Part shown: positions 61,059 through 64,000 of the stretch, in pieces | Layout: every line of letters begins with the position of its first letter | Numbering within the stretch: the stretch's first letter is position 1 | Assembly: GCA_965230615.1 (NCBI GenBank) | Contig: OZ246012.1 | Coordinates: forward strand, 3,348,001-3,412,000 | DNA from: G965230615 sp965230615 | GTDB lineage: Bacteria > Pseudomonadota > Gammaproteobacteria > HTCC5015 | Direction of reading: 5' to 3' | DNA length: 64,000 nt | The notes under the pieces: generated by a model | What the model saw: the letters and a program-made list of their open reading frames with translations, nothing else | Told to the model about the DNA's origin: nothing | Database searches by the model: none | Translations under genes and position numbers: made by a program

Positions 61059-63875
61059 ATGTGGACTGATGTATCGAAAAGAGCAGTGAAAGCTGGTGTG
61101 TTAGTTGCCTGTATTAGCTTATTTGCTGGTTGTGATACTTTCGTTTCAGATGAAAGCCGTATGGAAAAGGCGCAGTCTTTAGCGGCGGAACAACAGTTTA
61201 GAGCGGCGAGCTTGGAACTTAAAAGGTTGCTGCAAAAAAATGCAGAGCATAAAGATGCTCGCTTATTGCTTGGTAATGTGTTACTCAATTTAGGTGATTT
61301 TGCCGCTGCCGAAGAGCATTTGCGCAAAGCGTTGAAAGCAGGTGTTGCTATGGACGCTGTCGCGCCGGGTTTAGCGCAGGCTCACCTTGGTCAAGGTAAG
61401 TTTGATGAGGCTGTGCGAGTGGCTTCTAAAGTGCAGTCGCAAGATGCGAATACTCAAAAAAAATTACTGGTCATCATGGGTGATGCAAGTCTTGGGGCCA
61501 GGAATTTTGCAACGGCTGATAAGTATTATCAGCGCGCAATGGCTTTAGATGGCAGTTTTGTGCCTGCTTTGTTGGGTATGGCCAGGTCCGCGTTTGCACA
61601 AAAAGCCTTTGATCGGGCCGGTAGTATCTTAGGAACAATATTGCAGTCTGAACCTGAGCAGGGAGATGCGCTGCTATTGCGTGGGCAGTTGCATGCATTA
61701 AATAAAGAATACACGGATGCTGAACAGGTATTCAGCAATATTGTTAAGTCATCTAATGAAGCTATTAAGCCTGCAACTAAGTTTACTGCCAGTGTTAGTC
61801 TGGTAGAAATGCTCTACCAGCAACAAAAACTGGATGAGGCGAGAGTTGCGGTAGATGCATTGAATAAAAACTTTGCTAATCAACCGCATGGTTTATACCT
61901 TAGTGCCTTGATTGAATATACCAAGGGTGATTATGAGCAGGCGCTAATAACGCTGCAAAAGCTTAGCTCGATGACCTCCGAGTATAAGCCAAGCCTGTTC
62001 TTGTCAGGTGCAACTAATTACGCGTTAAATAATATGGAGCAGGCCAGTCGTTTTTTACGAGCTGCTTTGCAGCATGAGCCGAATAATGTGCAGGCAGCTA
62101 AGCTATTAGCAGCGACACATATGCGGCTTAACCAACCTGAAGAGGCCTCTTCACTGATCAAGGCTGTGCTGGATGAAAATCAGGGCGCAGAAGACAGTAG
62201 TTTATTGGTGATGCTAGGCAAGGCTAATTTGCAAGCAGGGCAGACGCAAGCAGGTATTGAGTATATTAAAAAAAGTGCGGCTGCGAATCCGGATAATGAC
62301 GCCATTATGTTTGACTTAGCCACAGCTTATATGGCTGCAGGTGATTACGATAAAGGTATGGAGGTGCTCAATAGCCTGCCTGCCACAGGTGATGATGGTT
62401 TCCGCCGAGACCTGTTGTTGGTTATGGCGAATATGCGCAAGAAAGATACTGCGGCGGCAATTAAAGAAGCTGAGGCTGCTATTAAGCGCCACCCAGACAA
62501 TATAAGTGCTTTATTGTTAGCCGGCAATGTACATCTTGCGGCAACCAATTTTAATATGGCGCAGAAATACTTCAATCAGGCCGTTAAACGTGAGCCTGAT
62601 AATGTCAGTCCGCATTTAAACCTGGGGCGCTTATATGTCGCGCAAGGAAATTTTCCGGCAGCGACGGCGAAGTTCAAGCATATTCTGACGCTGCAGGCAG
62701 GGCATCAATATGCGCTTATTACATTGGCTAAACTTGCAGTGAATGAAGATAAGCCTGAGGAGGCGGTCGATTGGTATAAGCAGGCTATCGCAGCCAACCC
62801 GGATAGTTTGCAGCCAAGGTTACAATTATTAAAGTATGAGCTGGTGCGTAAGAATTATGCATCGGCAGAAAAAGTTGCCAGTGAAGGCTTGCTTGCCTTG
62901 CCGCACCAGCTGAACCTAATTAGTGGTTTAGCTGCTGCGTTGTTAGGTCAAGGGAAAAATACGGCTGCAGAAGCCGCGTTGCGTCGAGAGTTGGCGGCTA
63001 ACCCCGATGCGTCGTTGCTCTACTATAACTTAGCCAGAGTCAAAATGGTTGATCAGAAAATGTCTGCTGCTAAAAGCCTGCTGCAGCAAGCATTGAGCAA
63101 AGAGCCTGGCAATGTATTAGCCTTATATGATTTGGCGATTATTGAAGAGAGTGAGGAAAACATCGAAGCGGCTGTTAAGCATTTGCAGAGCATACAAGCA
63201 TTGACGCCGAATGCAGCTAAGCCGTTTATGTTGGAAGGTGATGTTTGGGTCAGGCAAAAACAATACCAAAAAGCGATTGGTCTTTATAAAGTAGCACAAG
63301 GCAAGGAAAATACAGGTCAGCTGTTGTTGAAACTCTTCGCAGCAAAACGGCGTGCTGGTGAAAAAGTTGATGAACAGCCATTGCTGGCGTGGTTGGCGCG
63401 TAAGCCGCAAGACCATAAAGTGCGGCTATTTCTAGCTGAGCACTATCAGAATACTAAGCGCAATACCTCAGCGATTAAAGAGTATGAGCAGCTGCTAAAA
63501 GTAGCTTCAGATAATATTATTGTGCTCAATAACCTGGCTTGGCTATATGATCTGGAAAATAACCCTAAGGCTGCAGATGTAGCGAAAAAAGCCTATGAGA
63601 TTAACCCAGAGGTCGGTGCTATCGTAGACACCTATGGCTGGATTTTGGTAAGAAAGGGCGCGCTTGATGAAGGTGTTGAACTGTTGCGGCAGGCGCATAA
63701 GCTTTCTCCAAAAATCCCTGATATTGAATTTCATTTGGCTTTTGGTTTGTCAAAAGCCGGTAGTAAGAAAGAGGCTCAAGAGATACTTGCCCGCATATTG
63801 GCAAATGATGCTGTTTTTCCGGAGCGAAAAGCGGCTGAGTCACTTTACCAGGAGCTAAAATCAGCTAACACATAA
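61059..63875 (+). CDS. prsT: XrtA/PEP-CTERM system TPR-repeat lipoprotein PrsT
   Basis: A 938-residue lipoprotein: signal peptide ends LFAGC (lipobox, Cys ~26) and nearly all of the rest is TPR repeats, roughly 20 units of 34 residues (recognisable Gly/Ala-x2-Ala-Leu and Asn-Pro turns). The ATG at 61059 has GGGAG six bases upstream and gives a correct signal peptide; an upstream ATG (61035) would overlap the xrtA stop. PrsT is part of the PEP-CTERM/EPS export apparatus, probably a periplasmic scaffold. Directly downstream of xrtA. Confidence 0.92.
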   Translation: MWTDVSKRAVKAGVLVACISLFAGCDTFVSDESRMEKAQSLAAEQQFRAASLELKRLLQKNAEHKDARLLLGNVLLNLGDFAAAEEHLRKALKAGVAMDAVAPGLAQAHLGQGKFDEAVRVASKVQSQDANTQKKLLVIMGDASLGARNFATADKYYQRAMALDGSFVPALLGMARSAFAQKAFDRAGSILGTILQSEPEQGDALLLRGQLHALNKEYTDAEQVFSNIVKSSNEAIKPATKFTASVSLVEMLYQQQKLDEARVAVDALNKNFANQPHGLYLSALIEYTKGDYEQALITLQKLSSMTSEYKPSLFLSGATNYALNNMEQASRFLRAALQHEPNNVQAAKLLAATHMRLNQPEEASSLIKAVLDENQGAEDSSLLVMLGKANLQAGQTQAGIEYIKKSAAANPDNDAIMFDLATAYMAAGDYDKGMEVLNSLPATGDDGFRRDLLLVMANMRKKDTAAAIKEAEAAIKRHPDNISALLLAGNVHLAATNFNMAQKYFNQAVKREPDNVSPHLNLGRLYVAQGNFPAATAKFKHILTLQAGHQYALITLAKLAVNEDKPEEAVDWYKQAIAANPDSLQPRLQLLKYELVRKNYASAEKVASEGLLALPHQLNLISGLAAALLGQGKNTAAEAALRRELAANPDASLLYYNLARVKMVDQKMSAAKSLLQQALSKEPGNVLALYDLAIIEESEENIEAAVKHLQSIQALTPNAAKPFMLEGDVWVRQKQYQKAIGLYKVAQGKENTGQLLLKLFAAKRRAGEKVDEQPLLAWLARKPQDHKVRLFLAEHYQNTKRNTSAIKEYEQLLKVASDNIIVLNNLAWLYDLENNPKAADVAKKAYEINPEVGAIVDTYGWILVRKGALDEGVELLRQAHKLSPKIPDIEFHLAFGLSKAGSKKEAQEILARILANDAVFPERKAAESLYQELKSANT

Positions 63876-63903
63876 TGTGGTGGCTTACGATTAACGAAAA
63901 CAT

Positions 63904-64000
63904 ATGATGGATAAAATCATGAATAGTCATCCTTTATATAAAGGCGCGCAATGGTTGTTACTGGTAATGGTTCCAGTGTTAATGCTGGGCTGTGCTTCGA
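63904..64000 (+). CDS. Lipoprotein, partial; likely polysaccharide export protein
   Basis: Only 32 codons are inside the window. The start MMDKIMNSH leads into a hydrophobic segment and a lipobox LMLGC at ~27-31. XrtA loci commonly have a Wza/EpsE-like outer-membrane export lipoprotein directly after prsT, which suggests this identity, but no domain of it is visible. Start at 63904 or the in-frame ATGs at 63907 and 63919 are all possible. Confidence 0.6.
   Translation, partial: MMDKIMNSHPLYKGAQWLLLVMVPVLMLGCAS

Overview
The window looks like chromosomal DNA of a gammaproteobacterium, probably a free-living aquatic one. Supports are the gene order folB(K)-(folM)-midA-uppP-vanZ-cca, the rpmB-rpmG pair, rlmJ, moaA, an aerobic acyl-CoA desaturase, and an XrtA (exosortase A) exopolysaccharide locus with prsK, prsR and prsT. 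I cannot fix the genus from the sequence alone.

Layout. 1-4470 (minus strand): a tightly packed Gld-type ABC transporter operon (ATPase, permease, GldG-like, DUF4340) running into mutM, which is cut by the window edge. 4615-7918: a HyuA-type hydantoinase/oxoprolinase subunit and a three-His-box acyl-CoA desaturase with a good terminator. 7981-10172: an accessory patch holding two diverged direct copies of a ~375-bp non-coding segment, a 79-codon remnant of the last domain of an NRPS, and an outer-membrane beta-barrel gene. 10182-30867: a giant six-module nonribosomal peptide synthetase gene, the main point of interest. One extra C at 15551 splits it into two frames; removing it restores a single frame of 6894 codons. 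30903-33870: a lipoprotein with a glycosidase-like fold, a thiolase, rpmG and rpmB. 34143-44686: housekeeping genes (folBK fusion, pteridine reductase, midA, uppP, vanZ-like, cca, a lipoprotein metallopeptidase, an NDUFA9-like NAD(P)-binding protein, an EamA transporter, a lipase-like lipoprotein, rlmJ). 44741-64000: MazG-like pyrophosphatase, glycosyltransferase, ACP, AMP-ligase with an unassigned C-terminal domain, GNAT protein, moaA, nucleotide-sugar epimerase and dehydrogenase, then the plus-strand XrtA polysaccharide operon.

The NRPS reads C-A-T six times and ends in an epimerase-like domain, with no thioesterase. By signature residues A3 matches the threonine code and A5 is close to the glycine code. 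The other four A domains (1, 2, 4, 6) share one unusual code, A-V-K-N-I-A-N-D-I, without the Asp that normally holds the alpha-amino group. The predicted order is X-X-Thr-X-Gly-X with X unknown. The condensation domain after the Thr module carries HHHxxxDG instead of HHxxxDG, a change known from the beta-lactam-forming domain of nocardicin synthetase. Modules 1, 2 and 4 carry almost identical DNA tracts in their A domains, showing recent internal recombination or conversion, and the frameshift lies inside one such tract. No phosphopantetheinyl transferase, MbtH protein, dedicated exporter or thioesterase is visible nearby.

In the polysaccharide locus a sigma-54 promoter with correct -24/-12 spacing lies in the 960-bp gap before the priming glycosyltransferase. 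A perfect palindrome about 140 bp upstream of it is a candidate site for the sigma-54 activator PrsR, encoded in the same operon. The UDP-sugar dehydrogenase and epimerase transcribed away from this gap would supply uronic-acid precursors for the same polymer.
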